Assembly (NCBI GenBank): GCA_025936115.1 | Contig: JAICTZ010000006.1 | Span: forward strand, 124,001-188,000 | Source: Polyangiaceae bacterium | GTDB taxonomy: Bacteria; Myxococcota_A; Polyangia; Polyangiales; Polyangiaceae | DNA length: 64,000 nucleotides | Direction: 5' to 3' | Shown here: positions 6,950 through 15,805 of the stretch, piece by piece | Layout of the letters: the number at the start of each line of letters is the position of its first letter | How positions within the stretch are numbered: the stretch's first letter is position 1 | Program-made: the position numbers and the translations under genes | The notes under the pieces: generated by a model | The model's input: the letters and a program-made list of their open reading frames with translations, nothing else | Told to the model about the DNA's origin: nothing | The model's database searches: none

Positions 6950-8782
6950 ATGAGTAACAAGTCTTTCGCCGGCATTGGTCTCGTGGTCGCACTCGCAGCC
7001 TGCAGTTCGTCGGAACCGCCGAGTACTCCGGGCGGGGGTGCCGGAGGCACTGGCGGGACGACGGCGGCAACTGGCGGGAGCGGCGGAAGCGTCAATTCGG
7101 GCACCGGCGGCAGTACGGCGGGCGGGACCGGCGGCGTGATGGCGAGCGGCGGCACCGGCGGGACCGCAACCGCGGGCACGGGCACGGGTGCGACCGGGGG
7201 CAGCGCGAGTCCGGGCGGGACGGGTGGCACGGCGACGGGTGGCAGCGGCGCTGCGCCGGCGGCGGGCGCGGGCGGCACGCAAGGCGGCGCCATGGGCGGG
7301 GCCTCGACCGGGGGAGCCGCCGGCACCGGCACGGCGCAGGGCGGCATGAACGCGGGCGGTCGGGCCGCAGGCGGCATGAGCGCGGGCGGCCGGGGCGCGG
7401 GCGGCGCAAGCGGCGGCAGCGCGGGCGCGGGCGACCCGAATACGGGGCCCGTAACGGTGAAGGTCGATCAAACGGAGCAGCTGATTGAGGGCTTCGGGCT
7501 CAATACGGCTTTGGGCGGTGGCTCCGTGAACTGGGACACCTTTTACGGCACGAGCGGCAACAGTCTCGGGCTGTCCATCGTGCGTGTCGCGATGAATTCG
7601 AGCGGCGGCCTTTCAGGCAGTGTTCCGTCGGCGAGCTACAAGGCAAAGATCATCGGGTCGGCTTGGACGCCGCCCGCCAACTGCAAGGACAACAACAACA
7701 CGCAGAAGGGCGGGCACTTGCTCGCGAGCTGCGTGGACTCGTGGTCGACGACGATCGCCAATTTCGCGAAAAATCAGGGCCTCTACGCGATGTCGGCGGC
7801 GAACGAGCCCGACTTCGCGTCGTGTGGTTCCACGATCGGGCCGCCCTGCAACGGCGATTACGACTCGGCCGTCTACACCGCCAACGAGATGGTGACGTTC
7901 GTCAAGGCGCTCGGACCGAAGCTCAAGGCCGTGAACGTCAAGCTGATCGCGCCCGAACCCTCGGAATGGATCCACCTCTGGTCGAACGCGTCGGCGACGG
8001 GCTCGACGGTTTCGGGCCACCCGAATAGCTCAGACCCCCTGAAGTGCGGCTGCTTCAGCAACACTCCGACCACGACCGGTTGCTCGAGCTCGTGCGCGAT
8101 GGGCAACGGTTACGACTACGGGCACTGGCTCGCCAAAGACGCGACGGCTTGGGCTGCCGTCGATATCATCGGAACCCACGAGTACGACACGCAGAAGGCG
8201 GAGGCCTGGCCGGCGGACGTCGACGGCGGCAAGCCGAGCAAAGAGGTCTGGGAGACCGAGGTTTCCGGCGTGAAGTACTGGCCGGAAGAGGGGCCGAGCA
8301 GCGACATCAAGAACGGCGTCGCCGTCGCCGGCTGGATTCACAGCGCGCTCACCGTGGGGCAAGCGTCGGCTTGGCTCTATTGGTGGTACCAAGCGTCCGG
8401 CAGCAACGACAACGAGGGCCTCGTGCTCCAGGGCTCGACGGCTTTGACCAAGCGTTGCTACACGCTCGGCAACTACAGCAAGTTCGTGCGGCCGGGCTAC
8501 AAGCGCGTGGATGTGACGGGCATGATGCCCGCGAACGTGCTCATCTCGGCGTACGTGAATCCGGACGACGGCACGGTCGTGGTCGTGGCCATCAACAAGG
8601 GCACCGCGGACGCAACGGTGCCGATCGGCATCGCCGGCGGAACCAAGATGCCGACGATGATGACGCCCTACGTGACCTCAGCGTCGGACAACCTCGCCGC
8701 GAAGACCGCGGTTGCGGTGTCCGGCGGCTCGTTCATGGCGGCGTTGCCGGGAACGACGGTGACGACGTTCGTCGGGATGTAG
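6950..8782 (+). CDS. GH30-family glycoside hydrolase lipoprotein (glucuronoxylanase-like)
   Basis: The 610-residue protein begins with a signal peptide ending in the lipobox LAAC, then a Gly/Ala/Ser/Thr linker of about 145 residues. The catalytic part starts at TVKVDQTEQLIEGFG and is a (beta/alpha)8 barrel of clan A. SAANEPD carries the acid/base Glu at about residue 286, and WETEVSG the nucleophile Glu at about 437, as in bacterial GH30 xylanases. A C-terminal beta-sandwich (VLISAYVNPDDGTVVVVAIN) completes the family layout. It probably cleaves xylan or a related beta-glycan at the cell surface. The ATG at 6950 has a GAGGA ribosome site. An intrinsic terminator follows. Confidence 0.87.
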   Translation: MSNKSFAGIGLVVALAACSSSEPPSTPGGGAGGTGGTTAATGGSGGSVNSGTGGSTAGGTGGVMASGGTGGTATAGTGTGATGGSASPGGTGGTATGGSGAAPAAGAGGTQGGAMGGASTGGAAGTGTAQGGMNAGGRAAGGMSAGGRGAGGASGGSAGAGDPNTGPVTVKVDQTEQLIEGFGLNTALGGGSVNWDTFYGTSGNSLGLSIVRVAMNSSGGLSGSVPSASYKAKIIGSAWTPPANCKDNNNTQKGGHLLASCVDSWSTTIANFAKNQGLYAMSAANEPDFASCGSTIGPPCNGDYDSAVYTANEMVTFVKALGPKLKAVNVKLIAPEPSEWIHLWSNASATGSTVSGHPNSSDPLKCGCFSNTPTTTGCSSSCAMGNGYDYGHWLAKDATAWAAVDIIGTHEYDTQKAEAWPADVDGGKPSKEVWETEVSGVKYWPEEGPSSDIKNGVAVAGWIHSALTVGQASAWLYWWYQASGSNDNEGLVLQGSTALTKRCYTLGNYSKFVRPGYKRVDVTGMMPANVLISAYVNPDDGTVVVVAINKGTADATVPIGIAGGTKMPTMMTPYVTSASDNLAAKTAVAVSGGSFMAALPGTTVTTFVGM

Positions 8783-8813
8783 CCGTTCGCGGCAGATACG
8801 CATTGCGTTGAGG

Positions 8814-8850
8814 ACTGCGGAGTGCGCCGGCGTGCTCCGCAGTTTTTTTT
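8814..8850 (+). terminator. Intrinsic terminator after the GH30 gene
   Basis: A perfect 9-bp stem (ACTGCGGAG at 8814-8822 and CTCCGCAGT at 8835-8843), a GC-rich 12-base loop and a run of T to 8850. The T-run is on the plus-strand 3' side only, so it ends GH30 transcription and not that of the converging synthetase gene. Confidence 0.9.
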
Positions 8851-8928
8851 CGAAAAGCATCTTTGCTTGTCGAGCCATTGGCACGTGTCACTCGCTGTGA
8901 ATGGCCCTACGCTGGACTTGGCTCGGAC

Positions 8929-11900
8929 TCAGCCAGACTGCGCCGCAACGACGCTCGACTCGAGCATGCCCACGGCGCGCGTCCCGTCGCGGATCACGTT
9001 GCCGCCAGGCGCTGTCGAACTCGCGAGCGCCTCGTCCCAGCGCGCCTGCAACAATTGCGCGACGACACCCACGTGCGGCTGGTGCAGGTGACTGAAATGG
9101 CCGCCTGGTACGTCGTAGACACGGAGCTCCCTCGCCTTGCCAGCCCACCCGAGCTCCGGTTCGATGAAGCGTCGCCCATACGGAATGTCGGTCACGTCCT
9201 CGGAGTCGGAACGCGTGGGCCGAAGGAGTAGGATTTCGCCGGCATAGGGGCCAGGGTTGACGTACTCCTTTTCGGCGAAGCGCAAGGTCGCATCGACCGA
9301 GACGTGCCGCAGAAGCGGGGGAATGGGGAGCCCGTGGTCGATGCAAAAGCGTAGGAGCGGCAGCTTGGCTTGCATCACGCGGCGAGGGATCCGCGCGCTG
9401 ACCGCGTAATCGAGGAAATCGCGGGCGCGCGTCACGAGGATGTTGGCCGTGTTCGGCGGGATACGGGCGGCCGAGCCCGCACGGGCGTCCGCGAGCTCCG
9501 CTTTGAGCAGCTCGAGGCTGCGTGTCCAAAAGCTGATCGGGGCAGTCGTGACGTGCGCCGCGTCCAATAGCGCGATCGGACCGACCTCGTGACCGAGGGC
9601 GCGGAGATGGCGCCCTACCTCGAACGCCAGAAAGCCGCCGATGCACAAACCGCCGAGGAGGTACGGCCCCGTCGGCGCGACCGCTTGAATTTGTTCGGCG
9701 TAGTACCGCATCGCATCCAAAATCCGCGTGTGCAGCATCGGAACGTCACGCGCGCTCTTGGGGACGAGTCCGTAGACGCTGTGTCCGGGGTGCAGCAACC
9801 GAGCCAGATTCAGGTAATTGATGATTTCGCCGCCGCCGCCGTGGATGAGGAAGATGGGGGGCTTCGAGCCGGTCCCGCGTCGCAAGCAAACCAGGCTCGA
9901 GCTTGCGGCGCTCTGCGACTCCGCGCCGTCCAACCATTCTGCCAGACGTTCGACGGTGGGCGCGCTCAAGAGCACGTCCGCGGGCATGGCCGTGCCGAGC
10001 TCTTGGTTGATTTGCGTCGCGAGCGTCAACGCACGCAACGAATCGCCGCCGGAGTCGAAGAAGTCGTCACGGATGCCGAGCCGTGGAATGCCGAGCACAC
10101 GCTGCCAGATGCGCACCAATTCACGCTCGCGAGCAGTGCGCGGAGCGGCGTAGTCGGGCGCGAGGACGCGGTCGCTGGGCGGCGCGCGCGAGAGTGCGAG
10201 CCGATCGACCTTTTGATTCACGTTCACGGGCAACGCGTCGAGTGCAACGTAAACCGAGGGCACCATGTAGTCGGGCAGGCGCTCCGCCATGGCTTCGCGC
10301 AGGCGCCGCGAGGTCAGCGCCACCTGTCCGTTCGGTACCAGGTACGCGACCAACTGCCGCTCGCCGTCCGCTAGCATCGGCGCCGCCACGAGCGCGTCTT
10401 GAACGCCCGGCAGGCTCCGGAGCTGCGTCTCGATTTCCATCGGCTCGATGCGCATCCCGCGCAGCTTCACCTGGAAATCGCTGCGCCCGACGAGCTCGAG
10501 GTCGAGCGTTTCGAAGTCGAGGCGACCGAGGTCGCCGGTGCGATACAGCGGCTCACCGTCGATGCTGACGAAGCGCTCGGCCGTGAGGTCCGGCCGATTC
10601 AGATAACCGAGCGCGACACCGGCGCCGCCGAAATGCACCTCCCCGACGACACCAGGCGGCACGAGGCGTCCGCCGGGGTCGAGCACGCGCAGGACCATGT
10701 TCGGAAACACCTTCCCCACGCTGCTCTGCGCCATGACGCGAGCGCGCGGCGCCGGGAAGCTCGACCCCATGCAGCTGATCTCCGAACAGCCGTAAATCAC
10801 GAACACCTCGGCCGCGGGGAACGAGCGCTTGAGAGACTCCACGAGATCCGCGCTCACCATGTCGCCGCCCGACGACACGTGGCGCAAAGCCGGGAAGGCT
10901 TGCCCGCTCGAACCCTGCGCCTCGAGGTGCGCGATGAGCCGGCGCCAGAGGCTCGGGGACGCGTGAATGCACGTGAGCTCCTGCAGCGTGCTCAGCATGC
11001 GCGGCAGGTCCAAGACGTGATCCCGTTCCAAGAGCACCAAGCGCCCGCCACTCGCGAGCGGTGACAAAAGCTCGAAAAAAGTGATGCTGAACGTGAAGCG
11101 CGCCATGGCGGGAATGCTGTCCCCCGGCCCATAGCCATACGCGCGCCGCGCCACGTCGATGTAGTGGGCCAAGTTGCCGTGACTCGCCATCACGCCCTTT
11201 GGCTTCCCGGTGCTGCCCGAAGTGTAAACGATGTACGCAGTGTCATCGTGTCGGATCTCGACATCGGGGTCACTGGCTCGGCCCGCGAACAGCTCGGAGG
11301 CTCGAGCCTCGACGTCCAGGACACGGGCTCCGAGCGCAGCGAGCTTCGGCGCCGCGGCGGCGTCGGTGAACACCAGCGCTGGCTCGACGTCCTCCAGCAT
11401 GACGCGCAGGCGAGCCTCCGGATACGACGGCTCGAGCGGCACGTGCGTTGCGCCGGCCTTCAGAATGCCCAGCATGCAGGCGACGAACTCGACGCTCGGA
11501 CCGAGGCATAGGGCGACGCGCGAGCCACGCGAAATTCCTTGGCGTAAGAGCCAATGAGCGCAAGCGTTGGCGCGCCGGTTGAGCTCGGCGTACGTGACAT
11601 GCGCTGCGTTCAACGTGAGTGCCACGCTGTGCGGCTGTTCGCGCGCATGGCGTTCGAAGGCGCGGAATACCGGGAATTCCGCGGTTGCAACGACGGGTCC
11701 GGTCAGGCGCTGCCGGAGCGCGCGCGCCTGTGCCGCGTCGAGCATGGGCAGGCGAGCGAGCGGGGTCGCCGGCTCTGCGTCCAGCGCGTCGTAGAGTACC
11801 TTCAGCTGCTCCGCGTACTGAGCGATCAGGGCGGCACTGAAGCGTGTGGAGTCGTGATGGAGCTCGCACGCGACACGGCTTGGAAGAAAGCGACACACCA

Positions 11901-12288
11901 GGTGCAACGGCTGTCGCCCCGGCGCGCGGGACAGCGGCGTCGACTCGGCGCTCCCCAGCACCGTGAATCCGACGTCATCGCCCCCGGAGCTCTCGCTCAC
12001 GGCCGTGGCAGCCAGCGCGTCCGCCGCGCGCCGCTGCAGCTCGAACGCCGACATTTCCGCCGTGAGCTCGAGCTCCACCGATCGACTCGTCGCTACGCTG
12101 GCTCGAGACGCATGGAGCTCGATTCGGACGCGCTCCTGCTCACGGTGACGAAACAGCAAGACGCACCACGCAGCGAACGCACGCGCTACGTCTGTCGCGG
12201 TCAACAGACCCGGGAGCTCGGCCGCTGCACGGGGCGACGCAGCGGTTTCGGAGCGTTGAAGCTCGAAAGAATGCAAGCCCCGAACCAT
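8929..12288 (-). CDS. Single-module NRPS-like synthetase: C-remnant, A, carrier, thioesterase
   Basis: About 1119 residues from the ATG at 12288 (12366 is possible but adds a basic stretch). Residues 1-200 look like the C-terminal lobe of a condensation domain; the HHxxxDG motif is absent. The adenylation domain spans roughly 215-700: YTSGSTGKPKG, YGCSEISC, YRTGDLGR, and the late Lys in NQKVDRLAL. At the A4 motif the text is FTFS instead of FDxS (Thr about 399). The carrier protein has GGDSL with the phosphopantetheine Ser at about 750. The thioesterase from about 810 has GGLCIGG, so the nucleophile is Cys (about 882), and a late His in PGGHFSHLH. It should activate, tether and release one acyl unit. 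The methyltransferase gene is 134 bp upstream on the same strand. Confidence 0.86.
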   Translation of the reverse strand: MVRGLHSFELQRSETAASPRAAAELPGLLTATDVARAFAAWCVLLFRHREQERVRIELHASRASVATSRSVELELTAEMSAFELQRRAADALAATAVSESSGGDDVGFTVLGSAESTPLSRAPGRQPLHLVCRFLPSRVACELHHDSTRFSAALIAQYAEQLKVLYDALDAEPATPLARLPMLDAAQARALRQRLTGPVVATAEFPVFRAFERHAREQPHSVALTLNAAHVTYAELNRRANACAHWLLRQGISRGSRVALCLGPSVEFVACMLGILKAGATHVPLEPSYPEARLRVMLEDVEPALVFTDAAAAPKLAALGARVLDVEARASELFAGRASDPDVEIRHDDTAYIVYTSGSTGKPKGVMASHGNLAHYIDVARRAYGYGPGDSIPAMARFTFSITFFELLSPLASGGRLVLLERDHVLDLPRMLSTLQELTCIHASPSLWRRLIAHLEAQGSSGQAFPALRHVSSGGDMVSADLVESLKRSFPAAEVFVIYGCSEISCMGSSFPAPRARVMAQSSVGKVFPNMVLRVLDPGGRLVPPGVVGEVHFGGAGVALGYLNRPDLTAERFVSIDGEPLYRTGDLGRLDFETLDLELVGRSDFQVKLRGMRIEPMEIETQLRSLPGVQDALVAAPMLADGERQLVAYLVPNGQVALTSRRLREAMAERLPDYMVPSVYVALDALPVNVNQKVDRLALSRAPPSDRVLAPDYAAPRTARERELVRIWQRVLGIPRLGIRDDFFDSGGDSLRALTLATQINQELGTAMPADVLLSAPTVERLAEWLDGAESQSAASSSLVCLRRGTGSKPPIFLIHGGGGEIINYLNLARLLHPGHSVYGLVPKSARDVPMLHTRILDAMRYYAEQIQAVAPTGPYLLGGLCIGGFLAFEVGRHLRALGHEVGPIALLDAAHVTTAPISFWTRSLELLKAELADARAGSAARIPPNTANILVTRARDFLDYAVSARIPRRVMQAKLPLLRFCIDHGLPIPPLLRHVSVDATLRFAEKEYVNPGPYAGEILLLRPTRSDSEDVTDIPYGRRFIEPELGWAGKARELRVYDVPGGHFSHLHQPHVGVVAQLLQARWDEALASSTAPGGNVIRDGTRAVGMLESSVVAAQSG

Positions 12289-12422
12289 GGCATATCCATA
12301 GCAAGCGCGTCGCGAACGCCAAGGGGCCCCGGCCCTGCACGACCCCACAATCACGCCGCGGCTCATTTTTGCTACGCGACGGGCTGCTCAGCTGACCCCG
12401 CGCGTCCGCGCTGCTCCCTTTT

Positions 12423-13190
12423 TCAGCGCCGTTCCGCGAGTAACCACATGTCCCGGTACGGGTGCTTCCAGAATTGCCAGCCGGGATACGCGCCGTGGCG
12501 AAGCTTGACCGAGCGAACGACACGCAAGCCGACACGCTCGAGGACTTCGCTCACTAGACGCTCGTTGCTGAAGCTCAGGTGGTCCGGAAGCTCGAACGGC
12601 TTGTGGTGATACCGCGGCGGAAGATGACAGCTGTCTCCGGTCTGGAGCAGCAGCTGCCCGCCGGGTTTCAGCCATGCGGCCCAATCCTCGAGGGCGCTCA
12701 CGGGGTCGGGCAGATGCGAATACACGTTCAGCAACGAGATGCAGTCGAACGCTGCCGGCTCAGCGCGAAATGTCTCGTCGACGACGTTGAGCCCTCGCCC
12801 GCGCGCGGACTCACGTTTCGGCTTACTCGGCTCGATCCCGAGCAGCGTCTCGTCCAAACTCGCGTAGCGCTGGAGCGCGACGAGGAACTCACCGTGCCCG
12901 CAACCGATGTCGAGCCAGCGCGCGCCCAGGTCTCTGCGACCACGAAAGATACGTTCGAGAACGTGAAGATACGTGGCGATCTTACGCTCATCGAACTCTC
13001 CGACGCGCTCGAAGGCCGCGGCTCCCTGGTGTAGCCCCGTCCGAGCAGCTTCACTGACCTCCTCGTCGCTCGGTCGTGGGTTGACGTAAAGCAAGCCACA
13101 GCCCCGGCACTTGACCAAACGGAACCCGTTCTCCTCGGCATACGGCCGGGTCGAGGGAGAACCGCATTGATAGCAACTTACAGCGATCAC
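12423..13190 (-). CDS. Class I SAM methyltransferase with N-terminal zinc ribbon
   Basis: The 255-residue protein opens with two CxxC pairs (CYQCGS near residue 6 and CRGCGLLYVNPRP near 29), a zinc ribbon often found in methyltransferases that act on sugars or secondary metabolites. The Rossmann motif I is WLDIGCGHGEF near residue 95, and later LLNVYSHLPDP and LKPGGQLLLQT are motifs of the Methyltransf_23 type. It lies upstream of the NRPS-like gene on the same strand (134-bp gap) and may be cotranscribed, which suggests but does not prove a shared pathway. Confidence 0.85.
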   Translation of the reverse strand: MIAVSCYQCGSPSTRPYAEENGFRLVKCRGCGLLYVNPRPSDEEVSEAARTGLHQGAAAFERVGEFDERKIATYLHVLERIFRGRRDLGARWLDIGCGHGEFLVALQRYASLDETLLGIEPSKPKRESARGRGLNVVDETFRAEPAAFDCISLLNVYSHLPDPVSALEDWAAWLKPGGQLLLQTGDSCHLPPRYHHKPFELPDHLSFSNERLVSEVLERVGLRVVRSVKLRHGAYPGWQFWKHPYRDMWLLAERR

Positions 13191-13419
13191 GACGCGAGTC
13201 TGCTCGCTCGGCGCGGCACAGTCATCCGCAAAGACATGGCCGGCTCAACGTCACCGGCGTGGGTGGGCTCGAAGCTTCATGACGATTGCCCGCGGAGCAA
13301 GGTCATGCCACTTCGCGGCCAGAGGCCATGTCGTCCGAGACGATCAACATCCGCTCCGCCGTGCCAGCCGACGTGCCGTCCACGGCCGTGCTCGCCGACG
13401 GACGTTGGTTCGCGCGGCA

Positions 13420-14154
13420 ATGACCGAGGCGTGGTACGTCGTCGTCGTCCTGTTCGTGGCGACGCTCGTCAGGTCGACGCTCGGCTTCGGTGAAGCGCTC
13501 GTCGCGGTGCCGCTCCTCGCGATGCGCGTCCCGCTGCCTCTAGCGGCAGGGTTGGCGGTGCTCGTTTCGACGGTCATGGCAGCCGTGATCGTGGTTCAAG
13601 ATTGGCGGCATGTTCGCCTCCGGAGCGCCGTTCAGCTCGCGGCAGCGGCATTGCCAGGGATCCCGCTCGGCCTGCTCCTGCTCGCAAAAGGCAACGAGCA
13701 GCTCGTGAAATTACTCTTGGGCGTGCTGATCGTCGGGTTCTCGCTGTACTCGTTGAAAGGCAAGGTGACGTTGCACTTGCGGGAGGATGATCGCCGCTGG
13801 CTGTTCGGCTGTGGCTTGCTGTCCGGCGTGCTCGGCGGCGCGTACGGCATGAACGGGCCTCCGCTTGCGGTGTACGGCGCACTCCGGAGGTGGCCACCTC
13901 GACAATTCCGCGCGACGCTTCAGTGTTACTTCCTCTTCGCGAGCTTCGTCGGCCTGGTGGGCTATGCCGTGCTCGGGATCTGGAGCCCGCGGATCCCTGC
14001 ACTCTTTCTGCGCTCGCTGCCGTTCGTTCTCATGGGTATTTTCGTGGGACGGGTGCTGAACCGCAGATTGAACGAGCACGGCTTCTTTCGCGTCGTTTAC
14101 GCGGGCCTCGTCTGCGTAGGCAGCTTGCTCGTCGTTCAGGCGTGTAACAAATGA
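13420..14154 (+). CDS. TauE/SafE (TSUP) family membrane permease
   Basis: The 244-residue protein has about eight hydrophobic segments in two repeats. Each repeat opens with the family pattern: STLGFGEALVAVPLLAM near the N-terminus and GGAYGMNGPPLAVYGA in the middle. TSUP proteins export or import sulfite, sulfonates or other organic anions. The ATG at 13420 places the first membrane segment at the very N-terminus; the upstream start at 13279 would add 47 Arg-rich residues that do not fit. The gene converges on the sigma-factor gene at 14224. The substrate is not predictable. Confidence 0.86.
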   Translation: MTEAWYVVVVLFVATLVRSTLGFGEALVAVPLLAMRVPLPLAAGLAVLVSTVMAAVIVVQDWRHVRLRSAVQLAAAALPGIPLGLLLLAKGNEQLVKLLLGVLIVGFSLYSLKGKVTLHLREDDRRWLFGCGLLSGVLGGAYGMNGPPLAVYGALRRWPPRQFRATLQCYFLFASFVGLVGYAVLGIWSPRIPALFLRSLPFVLMGIFVGRVLNRRLNEHGFFRVVYAGLVCVGSLLVVQACNK

Positions 14155-14223
14155 GGGAGCCGTAGCGGCTCAAGCGTCACTCGGCCCCGGACGTCGTAGT
14201 CCCTGGATGCGACGAAAAGATGC

Positions 14224-14796
14224 TCACTCCGTCATGCATTGGCGTAATGCCAACTTCGCCCGGTGCAAGAGGACGGCGACGTGATTCCGTGAGACGCCCA
14301 AAATTTCGGCGACGCTTTCACCGGGTCGCTCTTCGAGCAAGCGCAGCGTGACGACCGCGCGTTGGATTTCGCAGAGTTCGGCGACGCAGGCGCGGAGCCG
14401 CACGGTGTCTTCGGCGCGTGCGAGGAGTTCCTCTTGCAGCTCGTCGCGTTCGTCGGCGATGTCGCGCGTCTCGAGCTCGACGTGCGGGCGCGCGCGAAAG
14501 TGACGGCGGCGCTGGTTGCGCGCGGCGTTGCGCACGATTGTCACGAGCACGGGCGCGGGACTTGCGTGGGCATCGACTTGGCCCGTTTGCACGAGATCGA
14601 GGAGCGTGACGAGCGCGTCCTGAACGCAATCGATCGCCTCCTCGGGTGAGAGCCCTTCGTGGCGCGCCACGGCGGCGAGTCCCCCGCGTTCCGTGTGCGC
14701 AACCCGCGAAAGCTGCTCGAGTACGTCGTCGTTCGACGACGCGTTCGCGTCTGGCTGCAATGAGGACGGCTGGGACACGGCGTACGAGCTAGGCAC
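14224..14796 (-). CDS. ECF-type RNA polymerase sigma factor
   Basis: 190 residues from a GTG. Region 2 is seen as EEAIDCVQDALVTLLDLV with the following VTIVRNAARNQRRRH, and region 4 as AVVTLRLLEERPGESVAEIL then GVSRNHVAVLLHRAKLALR, a helix-turn-helix. The length fits the ECF group. No anti-sigma gene is adjacent, so control must be elsewhere or at the level of expression. It diverges from the thioredoxin gene at 14914, which could be a target; this is an inference from position only. Confidence 0.85.
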   Translation of the reverse strand: MPSSYAVSQPSSLQPDANASSNDDVLEQLSRVAHTERGGLAAVARHEGLSPEEAIDCVQDALVTLLDLVQTGQVDAHASPAPVLVTIVRNAARNQRRRHFRARPHVELETRDIADERDELQEELLARAEDTVRLRACVAELCEIQRAVVTLRLLEERPGESVAEILGVSRNHVAVLLHRAKLALRQCMTE

Positions 14797-14913
14797 GGCA
14801 CAGACAAAGGTGTCGACGCGCCCAGAGATTACGGCGGAGCGCAGAAAAAGTTACCGGGCCCGCGTTTGTAATGGAGACGGGCCTCGCGACCTTTGTCGCT
14901 GAAGGAGGTGCCC

Positions 14914-15282
14914 ATGGCATCCGAGAAAGTACAGTTCGTGAACGACGTGAACTTCGACGAGACGGTGCTCGCTGCGAAAGGGCCGGTGTTGGTCGATTTC
15001 ACAGCGACGTGGTGCGGACCGTGCAAGGCCCAGGCGACCATTTTGGACAAGGTCGCGGACAACAACGATGTGGTGATCGCGAAGGTGGATGTCGATGAGT
15101 GCCAGGAGCTCGCCGCGCGCTTTGGGGTGCGTGGGATGCCGACGCTGCTCGTGTTCGAGGATGGCAAGGAAATCGGGCGACGGCTCGGCCTGGCGAGCGA
15201 AGCCGCGGTGTTGACGCTCGTCGGGCGGAAGCCGCAGCGCACGGCGACCCGTCACGAGGTCACGAAGCCGGACGTCGCGTAA
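14914..15282 (+). CDS. Thioredoxin-fold protein
   Basis: 122 residues with the redox site WCGPC at about 34-38, preceded by VLVDFTATW and followed by the cis-Pro loop GVRGMPTLLVFEDGKE. This is the standard thioredoxin layout, so it reduces protein disulfides in the cytosol. An AAGGAGG ribosome site at about 14902 fixes the ATG at 14914 rather than the frame start at 14893. A C-terminal extension (RKPQRTATRHEVTKPDVA) of some 18 residues is not part of the fold. Confidence 0.93.
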   Translation: MASEKVQFVNDVNFDETVLAAKGPVLVDFTATWCGPCKAQATILDKVADNNDVVIAKVDVDECQELAARFGVRGMPTLLVFEDGKEIGRRLGLASEAAVLTLVGRKPQRTATRHEVTKPDVA

Positions 15283-15338
15283 ACGGCGGCGCGACGGCGC
15301 CGTCGAGCGATGCTGGTGACCGCGCCGCTACGGCGAGG

Positions 15339-15758
15339 TCAGTTGCTCGCGCCGGATGTGGCGGTCGCGCCGCCTTCGCTCGCGCCGCCTTCGCTCGCGC
15401 CGGCGGCGGGTGCACCCGCGCTGCCACCCGTCGCGTTCCCCGCACCGGCGCCACCCGTTTCTTCGCCGCCCGCGCCTGCACCCGCGCCGCCACCCGTGGC
15501 TCCGCCCGTGCCGCTACCCGCTGTTGCCGAACCGGCGCTGCCGCCGCCGCCCGATTTGCCGCCCGCCGCCTGGCCCGCCGAGCCGCCCGTGCCACCGCTC
15601 GCGCCATGCCCACCCGAGCCAGTTTTGCCCGCGGTCGGCAACGTTTGCACGGCGTCGTTGGACGACGAACAAGCAGCGATGACGGCGACCGAGCAAGCGG
15701 TGATAAGCAACAAACGAGCGGGAATTCTGAAGGAAACGGACGGGGCCATGCGCGGCAT
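15339..15758 (-). CDS. Small low-complexity lipoprotein
   Basis: The start at 15758 (15749 also fits) gives a signal peptide ending in VIAAC. The remaining some 115 residues are almost entirely Gly, Ala, Ser and Thr, with duplicated runs such as EGGASEGGA. There is no folded domain after the linker, unlike the other Gly-rich lipoproteins in the window. It may be a spacer or surface-coat lipoprotein, or a decayed gene whose domain was lost. It diverges from the fliO gene. Confidence 0.6.
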   Translation of the reverse strand: MPRMAPSVSFRIPARLLLITACSVAVIAACSSSNDAVQTLPTAGKTGSGGHGASGGTGGSAGQAAGGKSGGGGSAGSATAGSGTGGATGGGAGAGAGGEETGGAGAGNATGGSAGAPAAGASEGGASEGGATATSGASN

Positions 15759-15805
15759 ACAATCCCGAGCCGGGGGCTGCGTCAACGTGTTACGGTCCGC
15801 CGCGG

